Part shown: piece by piece, positions 16,683 to 24,402 of the stretch
Numbering within the stretch: position 1 is the first letter of the stretch
Layout: each line of letters starts with the position of its first letter
NCBI GenBank assembly: GCA_046328335.1
Contig: JAXLWU010000015.1
Span: 1-64,000, forward strand
DNA length: 64,000 nucleotides
Source of the DNA: JACCXM01 sp046328335
GTDB taxonomy: Bacteria > Chloroflexota > Chloroflexia > Thermomicrobiales > UBA6265
Direction of reading: 5' to 3'
The notes under the pieces: generated by a model
The model's input: only the letters and a program-made list of their open reading frames with translations
Database searches by the model: none
What the model was told of the DNA's origin: nothing
Translations under genes and position numbers: made by a program

Positions 16683-17561
16683 CTAGTCATGCGCGGCCGG
16701 AGTTGCCAATGTGGCAGGGATGACCGGAACAGGCGTGGCACTGCCCGGGGACGTGATCGTCAATTCGCCGTTCAGGTTGGTGTATTCGACCCGCCCCTGA
16801 TCGATTCCGCCCGAGGAGGTCTGCACAAAGCAAGGCAAGCCGTCTGCATCGACCGCGATGACGTAGTCGACGCGGGTGCCGGTGGTCGTGATCGTGTCGG
16901 CTGCCGCATAGGAGTGGCAATCTCGTCCGTCGAAGGTTCCATGCCCGAGATCACGGAGCGTTTGCGGCCAGAGCCGTTGCGGAACTCCGGCGAGCGGCGG
17001 CGGTGGCGGCAACGGCAGACCGCCGAGCAGGAATCCGAGCCGCGACTTGGGATCGACGTCGCTCGCGCTGATTGCCACCCAGGAATCCTCGTCCGATCCC
17101 GGCGCGAGTTGTTGCACGAGCGGACCACGAATGTAAATGCGTCCGTCGCTAAGGATCGCCTCATGATCGTCTGTCCCGTAACCGGAGACCGTCTGCCGCT
17201 GTATGCCAGAAAGCGCGGCTTCCCGCATTGACGATGGCGAGAGCGTCCCTTGCACCGGGGTAGCCTGAACGGCGGCCGTTGGCGAAGCGCTGGGTGGGGC
17301 GGCTCGCGCTGCGCCGACGAACGAGATGCGATACGTGTGGACGTTCGGCCAGGCGCCATTGACCGAGTGGACGAGATCCCCAAGGGTGATCATTCCTGTG
17401 GCCGGTGTGCTTCGAGCCGCCGGCGATCCACTCGCAATAGGAGAAGGCGACGCGGTTGACGGCGCTGCTGTCGGCGTTGGTGACGGCATCGGGCCGCAAC
17501 CTGTCAGAACGACCAGTCCGAGCGCGCCAACCACCAGGGCAAGTCCGTGCATGGATTTCAC
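16683..17561 (-). CDS. Secreted lipoprotein of unknown function
   Basis: A predicted lipoprotein of about 292 residues. From GTG 17561 (ATG 17552 is an alternative) it has a short basic start, a hydrophobic core GLALVVGALGLVVL and lipobox LTGC, so the mature protein begins at the Cys. A Pro/Ser/Thr/Ala-rich linker of about 35 residues follows. The globular part (GRIYIRGPLVQQL, GRDCHSYAAADT, VDYVIAVDADGLP, GRVEYTNLNGELTITSPG) resembles LppX/LprG or LolA-like beta-sheet lipid-binding lipoproteins in strand pattern only. It lies downstream of parB on the same strand with a 76-bp gap. Confidence 0.75.
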   Translation of the reverse strand: MKSMHGLALVVGALGLVVLTGCGPMPSPTPTAAPSTASPSPIASGSPAARSTPATGMITLGDLVHSVNGAWPNVHTYRISFVGAARAAPPSASPTAAVQATPVQGTLSPSSMREAALSGIQRQTVSGYGTDDHEAILSDGRIYIRGPLVQQLAPGSDEDSWVAISASDVDPKSRLGFLLGGLPLPPPPPLAGVPQRLWPQTLRDLGHGTFDGRDCHSYAAADTITTTGTRVDYVIAVDADGLPCFVQTSSGGIDQGRVEYTNLNGELTITSPGSATPVPVIPATLATPAAHD

Positions 17562-17637
17562 CGGGTCATCCCCCGCGCTACCGATGCGAGTGAAGAGCTG
17601 AATTCCTGTCCAACCCGTTGAAGCATCGCGAACCGGG

Positions 17638-18702
17638 TCATTCCGGCGGCAGCATCGCGTTGAGCGCGGCGCGGAGCATGGACAATGGCATATAGGCCGC
17701 GCCGCCTGGGACCAGCTCGGCTGCTGGAATGCGCGCCAGGGTGCGGGCCAGGGTGTGGACTTCGGCGCGCAAGCGGCGGCCATCGAACTCGGGCGCCCTG
17801 GCCGATTTCGCCGCCGCCGCGAGCGCCTGTTGCGCGCCGCGCTCGCCAACCGCGACCGCCTCGATAGCGGCCAGCAAACCGGCGGTTTGCGATAGCGGAT
17901 CGGCAGCGGCGGACGAGGCGCCGGCGATGCCGTGCTGCTCCCCGATGTAGGCACGGACCACGTCAATCTCCGCGTCCTGACAGTCACGCTTGATCGCCCG
18001 GGCAAGCGCCATGCCCTCCTCGGCGCCGAGGTCGAATTCGATCATCGCCTCGTAGAGCGCAATTTGATGATCGTCCCGGAGTCCTTGCAGCGCCCGGCTT
18101 TGCTTTTCGCTGAGCCGGCCAGCACGAATATCGTCCTGAATCCGTTCGGGCAACTTCTCCGTTCCAAGCAACTGAAACAATCGACTGCGGCGGATACCGA
18201 CCGCGGCGGCGACGGCATCCCAGGGAACGTCACCCAATTGCGCCTTGAGGGTGCGTAGCGCGGCAGCGCGATCGACCGCATTGAGATCCTCGCGCACGAC
18301 GTTTTCCATCAGTTGCTGGATCAAGCGCCGATCGGAAGGGACATCACGCACGATGGCAGGGATGCTGACGAGACCCGCTTCTCGCGCTGCCCGCAGACGT
18401 CGCTCGCCATGGATCACGATGTACACGTCACGATCGGCGTCGTAACGCACCGCAATCGGCTGCAGCACGCCTTCCGCACGGATACTGGTGACCAGTTCCG
18501 CAAGGCGATCCGAGTCGAACGTGCGGCGCGGCTGGTCCGGGTCGGCCTCCACCCGTTCGAGACGAATTTCCTTCGCTGTCGGCAAATCCTCGACACCGAC
18601 CGCTTGTGGCCGATGGTCGACGAAGAGGGCGTCGACGGTGAAGCGCCGCTTCCCTCCGGTTCCGGAAGCGCCGAGTTCTGGGACTGGCGCGGCGCTAGAC
18701 AT
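17638..18702 (-). CDS. parB: ParB-family DNA-binding partition protein
   Basis: A 354-residue ParB/Spo0J homologue. The CTP-binding ParB core is clear: LERVEADPDQPRRTFD, ELVTSIRAEGVLQPIAVR, IVIHGERRLRAAREAGL (the GERR box) and QQLMENVVREDLNAVDRA, then a HTH region (VAAAVGIRRSRLFQLLGTEKLP). The C-terminal 130 residues are an extended alanine-rich part. The start ATG 18702 overlaps the end of parA by eight bases. It should load on parS sites and work with ParA in chromosome or replicon segregation. No perfect parS palindrome was spotted in the window. Confidence 0.92.
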   Translation of the reverse strand: MSSAAPVPELGASGTGGKRRFTVDALFVDHRPQAVGVEDLPTAKEIRLERVEADPDQPRRTFDSDRLAELVTSIRAEGVLQPIAVRYDADRDVYIVIHGERRLRAAREAGLVSIPAIVRDVPSDRRLIQQLMENVVREDLNAVDRAAALRTLKAQLGDVPWDAVAAAVGIRRSRLFQLLGTEKLPERIQDDIRAGRLSEKQSRALQGLRDDHQIALYEAMIEFDLGAEEGMALARAIKRDCQDAEIDVVRAYIGEQHGIAGASSAAADPLSQTAGLLAAIEAVAVGERGAQQALAAAAKSARAPEFDGRRLRAEVHTLARTLARIPAAELVPGGAAYMPLSMLRAALNAMLPPE

Positions 18703-19501
18703 GGAGCCCCGCTGCCGGCGCCGAAACTGGTGTGCCCGGATCGTTGGCATCGATCCAGGAGGCCACATCGCGATATGCCGCCGCGATCGAAGAGCGCGGC
18801 ATGTAGTGGAGGACACTCGTGCGTTCCGCCGCCGATTCTGCTCCCTTGACGGAGAGCGGGATGGATGGCAGCAAGGCGTACTGGGGAAACTCTTCCTCGA
18901 GCACGACAAGCATGTCAGCCGCGAGGCGGGAAGAGTGGTGGACCTTTGTCGGCAGGAAGCCATGCACGCGAAGACCCGGGTTGAGGCGGCGGACACGGGA
19001 GATGGTATCGAACAGGCGACGGAGCACCATCAACGAGAGGGGATGCGGTTCGATCGGAATGATCAACTCATGCGTGGCGACCAGAATATTGATCGAGAGG
19101 ACGTTCAACGCGGGGGGAGAATCGATCAGGACGAAATCCCACTCGGACAATGTCGCGGACTTCAACCGGTTCGCCAGTTGACGCTCGCGTTCGATCACAT
19201 TGAGCAGTTCGAGTTCCGCGGCGGCGAGATCGGGATGGGACGGGACGAGGGCGACCTGGGCAATCGACGTCGGAACAACGATGGTATCGAGACTGAGCGA
19301 TTCATCGAGCAGGAGATCGTAGACAGAAAGTTCGAGTTGGGTGATGTCGACCCCAGTCGCCATCGTCAAACTGGCCTGGGGATCGAGATCGATCGTCAGT
19401 ACACGCTTCCCTCGCTCGGCAAGCGCCGCCGCGACATTGAGCGTGCTCGTCGTCTTGGCCGTGCCGCCCTTTTGGTTGAAGAAGGCGATGACGCGGGCCA
19501 T
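18695..19501 (-). CDS. parA: ParA-family ATPase
   Basis: A 268-residue deviant-Walker ATPase of the ParA/Soj family. The P-loop is KGGTAKTT at residues 11-18; the position usually held by the second Gly is Ala, but the signature Lys and the catalytic Lys are present. Walker A' DLDPQASLT and Walker B VLIDSPPAL follow. The start is ATG 19501, preceded by GGCGGAG; a longer frame exists but lacks such a site. It is first in a parA-parB pair and drives partition of ParB-bound DNA. Confidence 0.93.
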   Translation of the reverse strand: MARVIAFFNQKGGTAKTTSTLNVAAALAERGKRVLTIDLDPQASLTMATGVDITQLELSVYDLLLDESLSLDTIVVPTSIAQVALVPSHPDLAAAELELLNVIERERQLANRLKSATLSEWDFVLIDSPPALNVLSINILVATHELIIPIEPHPLSLMVLRRLFDTISRVRRLNPGLRVHGFLPTKVHHSSRLAADMLVVLEEEFPQYALLPSIPLSVKGAESAAERTSVLHYMPRSSIAAAYRDVASWIDANDPGTPVSAPAAGLHV

Positions 19502-19742
19502 GTGACTCCGCCCAACTGGAGGAGGCGACACCCCCGCCACATGTACGTACGCAGTCCGAGGATACCATCGACAGTGGAAGGGAACAAGACGAAACGGTTA
19601 TCTCGCGTGCGTAGGCGGGAAAACGGAGGGAGAAGGACTAACGAGCCAACCGGGGACGATGGATCGCCCGCAGGCGACACTCGGTCTTCCCGATATGGCT
19701 CGTTTTGTCCGACGTTCATTACCAGTTGTCCGATCGGCGGGG

Positions 19743-19976
19743 TTACGCCGAGGGCTGGCAAACTCGCTCCGGAGCGTTCTCCGGCATCAACCACGATCCG
19801 AACCGGATCAGTTGCGACGCGATCATGGCGCGAATGTCGTTGAGTCGGTCGCTCCTGCGATCCAATTGGCCGGCGAGCGCGAGGTCGATCTGGCGCTGGC
19901 GTTCCGCCTCGGCGTGGAAATCGCGAACTCGGCTTTCGCTGACGAGATGCTTCAGAGCAATGTCGGAACCGTACAT
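19743..19976 (-). CDS. Small hypothetical helical protein (77 residues)
   Basis: Begins MYGSDIALKHLVSESRVRDF and continues with a charged, Arg/Glu/Gln-rich helical segment (HAEAERQRQIDLALAGQLDR) and a short amphipathic C-terminus (LIRFGSWLMPENAPE). Third codon positions are mostly G or C, as in confirmed genes of the window. It lies 240 bp upstream of parA on the same strand and 35 bp after a 39-residue ORF, so both may be on one transcript. I do not recognise the family. The ribosome site (CTGGAGA) is rather far from the ATG. Confidence 0.5.
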   Translation of the reverse strand: MYGSDIALKHLVSESRVRDFHAEAERQRQIDLALAGQLDRRSDRLNDIRAMIASQLIRFGSWLMPENAPERVCQPSA

Positions 19977-20011
19977 GGCGTGTGCTGTCTCCAGTGGGGC
20001 ATGACCCCGAA

Positions 20012-20131
20012 TCAGTCGTCTGGTAAGGGCGGCTCATCGCGATGGATGGTTGCCGGCGTGTCGGTCTTGATTGCATGTCCATGTGACCTGGCTGCGCCGT
20101 GGAATCCGATTTCATGTCGGTTGAAGTGCAT
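20012..20131 (-). CDS. Possible small His-rich peptide (39 residues)
   Basis: A short ORF with a near-perfect ribosome site (AAGGAGGAG, then 5 bases to ATG 20131). It encodes a peptide with six His in the first 30 residues (MHFNRHEIGFHGAARSHGHA...) and an acidic end (EPPLPDD). Codon third positions are only moderately GC-rich, weaker than in neighbouring genes, so coding is supported mainly by the ribosome site. It lies downstream of the terminator-like hairpin at 20191-20226, and upstream of the 77-residue ORF. Family unknown. Confidence 0.35.
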   Translation of the reverse strand: MHFNRHEIGFHGAARSHGHAIKTDTPATIHRDEPPLPDD

Positions 20132-20190
20132 TTCACTCCTCCTTGTGGCGAAACGCGGCATCGTTCCGGATCGGCTGCCTCATTCGCCAG

Positions 20191-20226
20191 ACAAACAAAA
20201 ACCCCGGACCTGGTGCAGGCCCGGGG
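20191..20226 (-). terminator. Intrinsic terminator (or attenuator) on the minus strand
   Basis: Read on the minus strand, a CCCCGG-CCT stem pairs with AGG-CCGGGG around a 5-base loop (one internal mismatch) and is followed directly by TTTTTGTTTG. It is about 30 bases after the 20-residue leader ORF and 60 bases before the 39-residue ORF, so it either ends a small transcript or attenuates the downstream small genes. Confidence 0.75.
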
Positions 20227-20256
20227 CGCGCGGATGGCGCGGTTTCAACTGTGCCT

Positions 20257-20319
20257 TCAGATCGGCACACTTCCCGGGCACGGCAAAGAATTGGCCAAAC
20301 GGGCTGTGCACTGCATCAT
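20257..20319 (-). CDS. Possible leader micropeptide (20 residues)
   Basis: A 20-codon ORF, MMQCTARLANSLPCPGSVPI, with a strong ribosome site (AGGAAAGGAG, 7 bases before ATG 20319). It is the first ORF after the promoter at 20404-20432 and is followed within 30 bases by an intrinsic terminator. Two Cys and two Pro codons are present, but there is no run of a single amino acid such as Trp, so a classical amino-acid attenuator is not obvious. Alternatively the transcript is a small RNA and this ORF is incidental. Confidence 0.35.
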   Translation of the reverse strand: MMQCTARLANSLPCPGSVPI

Positions 20320-20403
20320 CTGACTTCTCCTTTCCTCAGTACCGGGACCGCGATGTCGGCGCCCACTCTGTCTGCCCGGAGCGCTTTCCGGAGCAGCACG
20401 TAC

Positions 20404-20432
20404 ACACTATCACCCAATCTCTCAGGCGTCAA
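20404..20432 (-). promoter_or_regulatory. Sigma-70-type promoter for the small-ORF island
   Basis: On the minus strand TTGACG (20432-20427) and TAGTGT (20409-20404) are separated by exactly 17 bp. Transcription would begin near 20396 and run through the 20-residue ORF to the terminator at 20191-20226. It lies just downstream of the DAHP synthase gene, so the island can be transcribed apart from the trp operon. Confidence 0.5.
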
Positions 20433-20504
20433 CCCCCGTTTCCAGTTGTTGACAATAACCCTTTGGACTCGCAAGGCCTCCCTTTGTGAGGATGGGAGCG
20501 ATGT

Positions 20505-21554
20505 CTAGACGGGAAGAGACATCGCCTCGTCGCCCACTGGCAGGCGGCGCCCGACCGACTCCGCCACACGTGCGATGCGCGGCATCAGGTCGGCAAACTG
20601 ATCGAACGTCAACGACTGGGCGCCATCGGACAGCGCCTGATCGGGGCTGGGATGGACCTCGATCATCAGGCCATCCGCGCCCGCGGCAATCCCCGCCAGT
20701 GAAAGCGCGGGAACATACGCGCGCTTGCCCGCGGCATGACTGGGATCGATGAAGACGGGGAGATGGCTCATGGCCTGAATGACGGGGACCGAACTCACGT
20801 CCAGGGTATTCCTGGTCGATGTCTCGAAGGTGCGGATACCCCGCTCGCAGAGGATGACGTCGGGGTTGCCCTGGGCCATGACGTATTCGGCGGCGAGCAG
20901 CCACTCCTCGAGGAGCATCGACAGCCCGCGCTTGAGCATCACCGGTTTGCCCGCCTTGCCGACCTCTTCCAGCAGCAGGTAGTTCTGCGAGTTCCGCGCA
21001 CCGATCTGGAAGACATCCGTGAACTCGTGGACCTGGTCGATATCGGCGGGCGTCATCACTTCGGTAATGATCGCCAGTCCGGTTTCGTCGCGTGCCGTAG
21101 CCAGGATTTCCAGCCCGCGGCGACCAAGACCACGGAATTCATATGGGGACGTGCGCGGTTTGTAGGCGCCGCCGCGTAGGAGTTTCGCCCCGGCCGCCTT
21201 GACCGCCCGCGCTGTACTCACCGTCTGCTCTTCGGTTTCGACAGAGCAGGGCCCGGCAATCACGGTAATCTCAGGGCCGCCGATCACGACATCACGGATG
21301 GTGATCTTCGTCTTCTGGGGGTGGAAATCCCATCCTGTCAACTTGTACTTCTTGGTGATGCGTACCACGCGTTCGACGCCGGAGTGAATTTCCAGTTCGT
21401 CGTCCAGCGTCGGGGGCAGGGGCGATCCGACAACGCCGATGATGGTCCGTTCTTCACCCTCCGAGAGGTGCGCGCCGAGCCCGAGCGCCTTGACACGGGC
21501 GACGATGTTGTTGACTTGATCTCGAGTTGCGGCCGGCTCCATCACGACGATCAA
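20505..21554 (-). CDS. aroF: 3-deoxy-7-phosphoheptulonate (DAHP) synthase, type I-beta with N-terminal regulatory domain
   Basis: Condenses phosphoenolpyruvate and erythrose 4-phosphate in the first step of aromatic biosynthesis (349 residues). The N-terminal 70 residues form the ferredoxin-like/ACT-type regulatory domain of the Thermotoga-type enzyme. The barrel shows the expected sites: GPCSVET (metal Cys), RGGAYKPRTSPYEF, QIGARNSQNY, PVMLKRG (Lys), SHLPVFIDPSHAAG (His) and IEVHPSP (Glu). The start is TTG 21554, supported by AAGGAGG six bases before it. It is the third gene of a trpB-trpA/aroH-aroF operon, with a 39-bp gap before it. Feedback inhibition through the N-terminal domain is likely from the family. 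Confidence 0.95.
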   Translation of the reverse strand: MIVVMEPAATRDQVNNIVARVKALGLGAHLSEGEERTIIGVVGSPLPPTLDDELEIHSGVERVVRITKKYKLTGWDFHPQKTKITIRDVVIGGPEITVIAGPCSVETEEQTVSTARAVKAAGAKLLRGGAYKPRTSPYEFRGLGRRGLEILATARDETGLAIITEVMTPADIDQVHEFTDVFQIGARNSQNYLLLEEVGKAGKPVMLKRGLSMLLEEWLLAAEYVMAQGNPDVILCERGIRTFETSTRNTLDVSSVPVIQAMSHLPVFIDPSHAAGKRAYVPALSLAGIAAGADGLMIEVHPSPDQALSDGAQSLTFDQFADLMPRIARVAESVGRRLPVGDEAMSLPV

Positions 21555-21593
21555 TTGAATCCTCCTTGCGGGCGGTGGGTGGCGGGGATTTCC

Positions 21594-22964
21594 TCAAGTG
21601 CGAGCGGCACTCGCGCCAGGACGACGGCCGAGTACGGCGGCCAGTTCGTCGTCGTCCAGGGCCCACTCAGGGCGCAGACCGCGGGCCTCGCCGAGATAGA
21701 TGTGCCGGACCTCAGTGGCCGCGCGGCCCGTGTTGACATGGAGAAGGATGCGGACCACGCCCCGTAGCGCCCCCGGCACGTCCATCTCATGCGCGCAGAG
21801 GAGCGGCACTTCCGTCCAGCCGAGATCACGCGCCGCCAGAGCCGGGAAGGCGGCGGTCAATTCCGGCGTCGTCGTGAAGATCGCGCTGACGACATCCTCG
21901 GACTGGATGTCATTCAACCGGATCAATGCCTCGAGAAGATCGGTCGTCGCTTCCTTGATGTCTTCTGCCGTGTTGCTCTCGACGGTGATCGCGCCGCGAA
22001 TTCCGCGGCACCGAACAGTGCTCTCCACGTCTATCTCCGCTCGATCCACTTCCTCCGTGGCGGCGCTGGGCAGCACATCCGGTGCCATGGTCTCGCGTTG
22101 CGGATTCCTGCGGGCGCCAGAAGATGGAAATTCAGCCTCGCCGCGGAGCCCCCGCACGAACTGTTCCGCCGCCGCGGACTGGTCCGCGGCGTCAACAGTG
22201 TCGAGGAAGTTCATGAAGGCGGACGCCACCACGGCGCCGTCAGCGACCTCTCCCACCTGCCGCACATGGTCAGGCGTGGAGACGCCAAAGCCGATGGCGA
22301 TTGGCAGCGATGTCCGAGCGCGAACGCGAGCCAGATAATCGGTGAGGTCGGGCAACGTATCGCGTTGGCCCGTCACCCCAGTCAGCGAAACACAGTAGAT
22401 GAATCCGCCTGCCCGCTCCGCCACCGCGCTGATCCGGGCATCGGTCGATGTCGGAGCGAGGAGGAAGATGAGGTCGAGGCCGTGCCGCCGGAAGACTTCG
22501 ACCAGTTCATCGCTCTCTTCGGCCGGCAGGTCCGGCACGATATAGCCATCGATTCCAGCGGCGGCGCATTCGGCGGCGAGACGATCGAGTCCGTAGCGGA
22601 GGATCGGGTTGTAGTACCCCATGAGCAGGATGGGGATCTCGACACCGTGTATCTGGCGAAGTGCCCGCGCCAGCGCGAACCCGTCCGGCAACGTAGTGCC
22701 CTGTTCGAGAGCAACCTGACTTGTGCGTTGCACGGTCGGACCATCGGCGAGAGGATCGGAGAACGGGATGCCGATTTCGAGAAGATCAGCCCCGCCGCGA
22801 ATCGCGGCCAATGCCCACGCTTCCGATTGGGCAAGTGTCGGGTAGCCGACGGTCACGAAGGGAATGATCGCGGTCCGCCCCTCGCCTTTTGCTTTCGCAA
22901 ACGCGTCGGCGATTCGGTTCGGCGCGGTCTGAGGTGGGGTCTCGGCGCGTTCAGTCGCGGTCAC
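21594..22964 (-). CDS. trpA-aroH: Tryptophan synthase alpha subunit fused to AroH-type chorismate mutase
   Basis: A single 456-residue frame joins two enzymes. Residues about 17-275 are a complete TrpA barrel, with catalytic Glu63 (LLEIGIPFSDP) and Asp74 (PLADGP) and phosphate-loop glycines (IAIGFGVST); it cleaves indole-glycerol phosphate. After a polar linker of about 40 residues, residues 318-432 are an AroH-type chorismate mutase that turns chorismate into prephenate. Residues matching Bacillus AroH Arg7, Arg63, Cys75, Glu78, Arg90, Tyr108 and Arg116 are all present: Arg323, Arg379, Cys390, Glu393, Arg405, Tyr423 and Arg431. The GTG start overlaps the trpB stop. No strong internal ribosome site precedes the one in-frame ATG in the linker (Met293). 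Confidence 0.93.
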   Translation of the reverse strand: MTATERAETPPQTAPNRIADAFAKAKGEGRTAIIPFVTVGYPTLAQSEAWALAAIRGGADLLEIGIPFSDPLADGPTVQRTSQVALEQGTTLPDGFALARALRQIHGVEIPILLMGYYNPILRYGLDRLAAECAAAGIDGYIVPDLPAEESDELVEVFRRHGLDLIFLLAPTSTDARISAVAERAGGFIYCVSLTGVTGQRDTLPDLTDYLARVRARTSLPIAIGFGVSTPDHVRQVGEVADGAVVASAFMNFLDTVDAADQSAAAEQFVRGLRGEAEFPSSGARRNPQRETMAPDVLPSAATEEVDRAEIDVESTVRCRGIRGAITVESNTAEDIKEATTDLLEALIRLNDIQSEDVVSAIFTTTPELTAAFPALAARDLGWTEVPLLCAHEMDVPGALRGVVRILLHVNTGRAATEVRHIYLGEARGLRPEWALDDDELAAVLGRRPGASAART

Positions 22965-24205
22965 AGTGACATCCCAAGGGCCGTGGCTGCGGTCTGAAGA
23001 TCCTTGTCGCCCCGCCCGGACAGATTGACCAGTAAGGTCTTGTCTGGTCCCAACTGCCTCGCGAGACGCACCGCATGGGCGATCGCGTGGCTCGACTCAA
23101 GCGCCGGGATGATGCCTTCCGCCCGGCAGAGAAGTTGAAACGCCTCGAGGGCCTCGTCGTCCGTGATGCTCACAAAGGTGGCGCGGCCGGCATCCTTCAG
23201 GTAGGAGAGTTCCGGTCCCACCCCTGGGTAGTCGAGGCCCGCCGAGATCGAATGCGCTTCCTGAACCTGGCCAAATTCATCCTGCAACAGGTAGGTCTTC
23301 GACCCGTGCAGGACGCCAACCGTGCCCGCGCAAAGTGACGCTGAGTGCTGCCCCGTTTCGATGCCATGTCCTGCGGCTTCGACGCCAATCAGCGCCACGT
23401 CCTGGTCGCTGATGAATGGCGAGAAGATCCCCATCGCGTTCGAGCCGCCGCCAACACACGCCACGACGGCGTCCGGCAGGGCGCCGGTCGTCTCGATCAT
23501 CTGCGTGCGCGCTTCCCGTCCGATAATCGACTGGAAGTTGCGGACCATCATCGGGTACGGGTGCATTCCCACCACAGACCCAATGATGTAGAACGTGGCG
23601 GTAACGTTGGTCACCCAGTCCCGGATCGCCTCGTTCGTCGCGTCCTTCAACGTTCGCGAGCCGGACGAAACGGGCCGCACTTCGGCGCCGAGGAGTTTCA
23701 TCCGGAAGACATTTGGCGATTGCCGGGCAACGTCGAGTTCGCCCATGTAGACGATGCAGTCGAGCCCAAGCAGCGCGCAAACCGTGGCGGCCGCAACGCC
23801 GTGTTGACCCGCGCCAGTTTCGGCAATGATCCGCTGCTTGCCCATGCGCCGCGCCAGGAGACCCTGCCCCAGGGCATTGTTGATCTTGTGGGCGCCAGTG
23901 TGCGCGAGGTCTTCCCGCTTGAGATAGATACGGGCGCCACCGGCGTGTCGGGTCAGATTGGCCGCGAAGTAAACTGGAGTCGGACGGCCGACATACTCGC
24001 GGGACAGGCGGTCGATCTCTGCCTGGAACGTGGGGTCAAGGCGTGCCTCGCCATATGCGGCCTCGAGTTCATCGAGTGCCGGCATGAGTGTTTCAGGCGC
24101 ATACTTTCCGCCGAATTGGCCGAACCGGCCCCGCGCGTCGGGCAATCCGACCTGATACAACTGGTCGACCCGTGCACCGGGATCGATCTGAAACTCGATA
24201 GCCAT
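22961..24205 (-). CDS. trpB: Tryptophan synthase beta subunit (TrpB1 type)
   Basis: Joins indole and serine to give tryptophan with pyridoxal phosphate (414 residues). The PLP lysine lies in HTGAHKINNALGQ, and the family motifs GRPTPVYFA, ETGAGQHGVA, CVGGGSNAMG and NLSGRGDKD are all present. The ATG at 24205 with GGGAGCGG upstream is preferred over a much longer frame lacking similarity. The gene ends in a GTGA overlap with the trpA-aroH fusion, so alpha and beta subunits are made in step for the alpha2-beta2 complex. This is the complex-forming TrpB1 type, in contrast to the TrpB2 gene at 28906. Confidence 0.97.
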   Translation of the reverse strand: MAIEFQIDPGARVDQLYQVGLPDARGRFGQFGGKYAPETLMPALDELEAAYGEARLDPTFQAEIDRLSREYVGRPTPVYFAANLTRHAGGARIYLKREDLAHTGAHKINNALGQGLLARRMGKQRIIAETGAGQHGVAAATVCALLGLDCIVYMGELDVARQSPNVFRMKLLGAEVRPVSSGSRTLKDATNEAIRDWVTNVTATFYIIGSVVGMHPYPMMVRNFQSIIGREARTQMIETTGALPDAVVACVGGGSNAMGIFSPFISDQDVALIGVEAAGHGIETGQHSASLCAGTVGVLHGSKTYLLQDEFGQVQEAHSISAGLDYPGVGPELSYLKDAGRATFVSITDDEALEAFQLLCRAEGIIPALESSHAIAHAVRLARQLGPDKTLLVNLSGRGDKDLQTAATALGMSL

Positions 24206-24402
24206 TACCGCTCCCGCGCCGCTATGCCTCGCGAGCCGAGTGGTCGAGGCGTTGTGCGCCGCATTGACATGATGACGCGAACTATACGCAATAAGACCTG
24301 GGGCAGACGATCTCAGGCAACCTGAAGACGATGCGGACGCCTCTCGACAACGGGACCGCCAGGGATGGTACGGTTCGCGGTTGCCCGCGGCGCAAGTGCC
24401 AA

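Noticed and set aside
19396..20136. Minus-strand 246-codon frame upstream of parA
   Set aside because: It overlaps the conserved start of parA in another frame. The better-supported 77-codon ORF occupies the same DNA, with coding-type third positions.
20505..24205. Trp-codon leader peptide and attenuator upstream of trpB
   Set aside because: The region 24206-24402 shows no short ORF with tandem Trp codons and no terminator hairpin; only the unrelated island downstream of the operon has such a layout.
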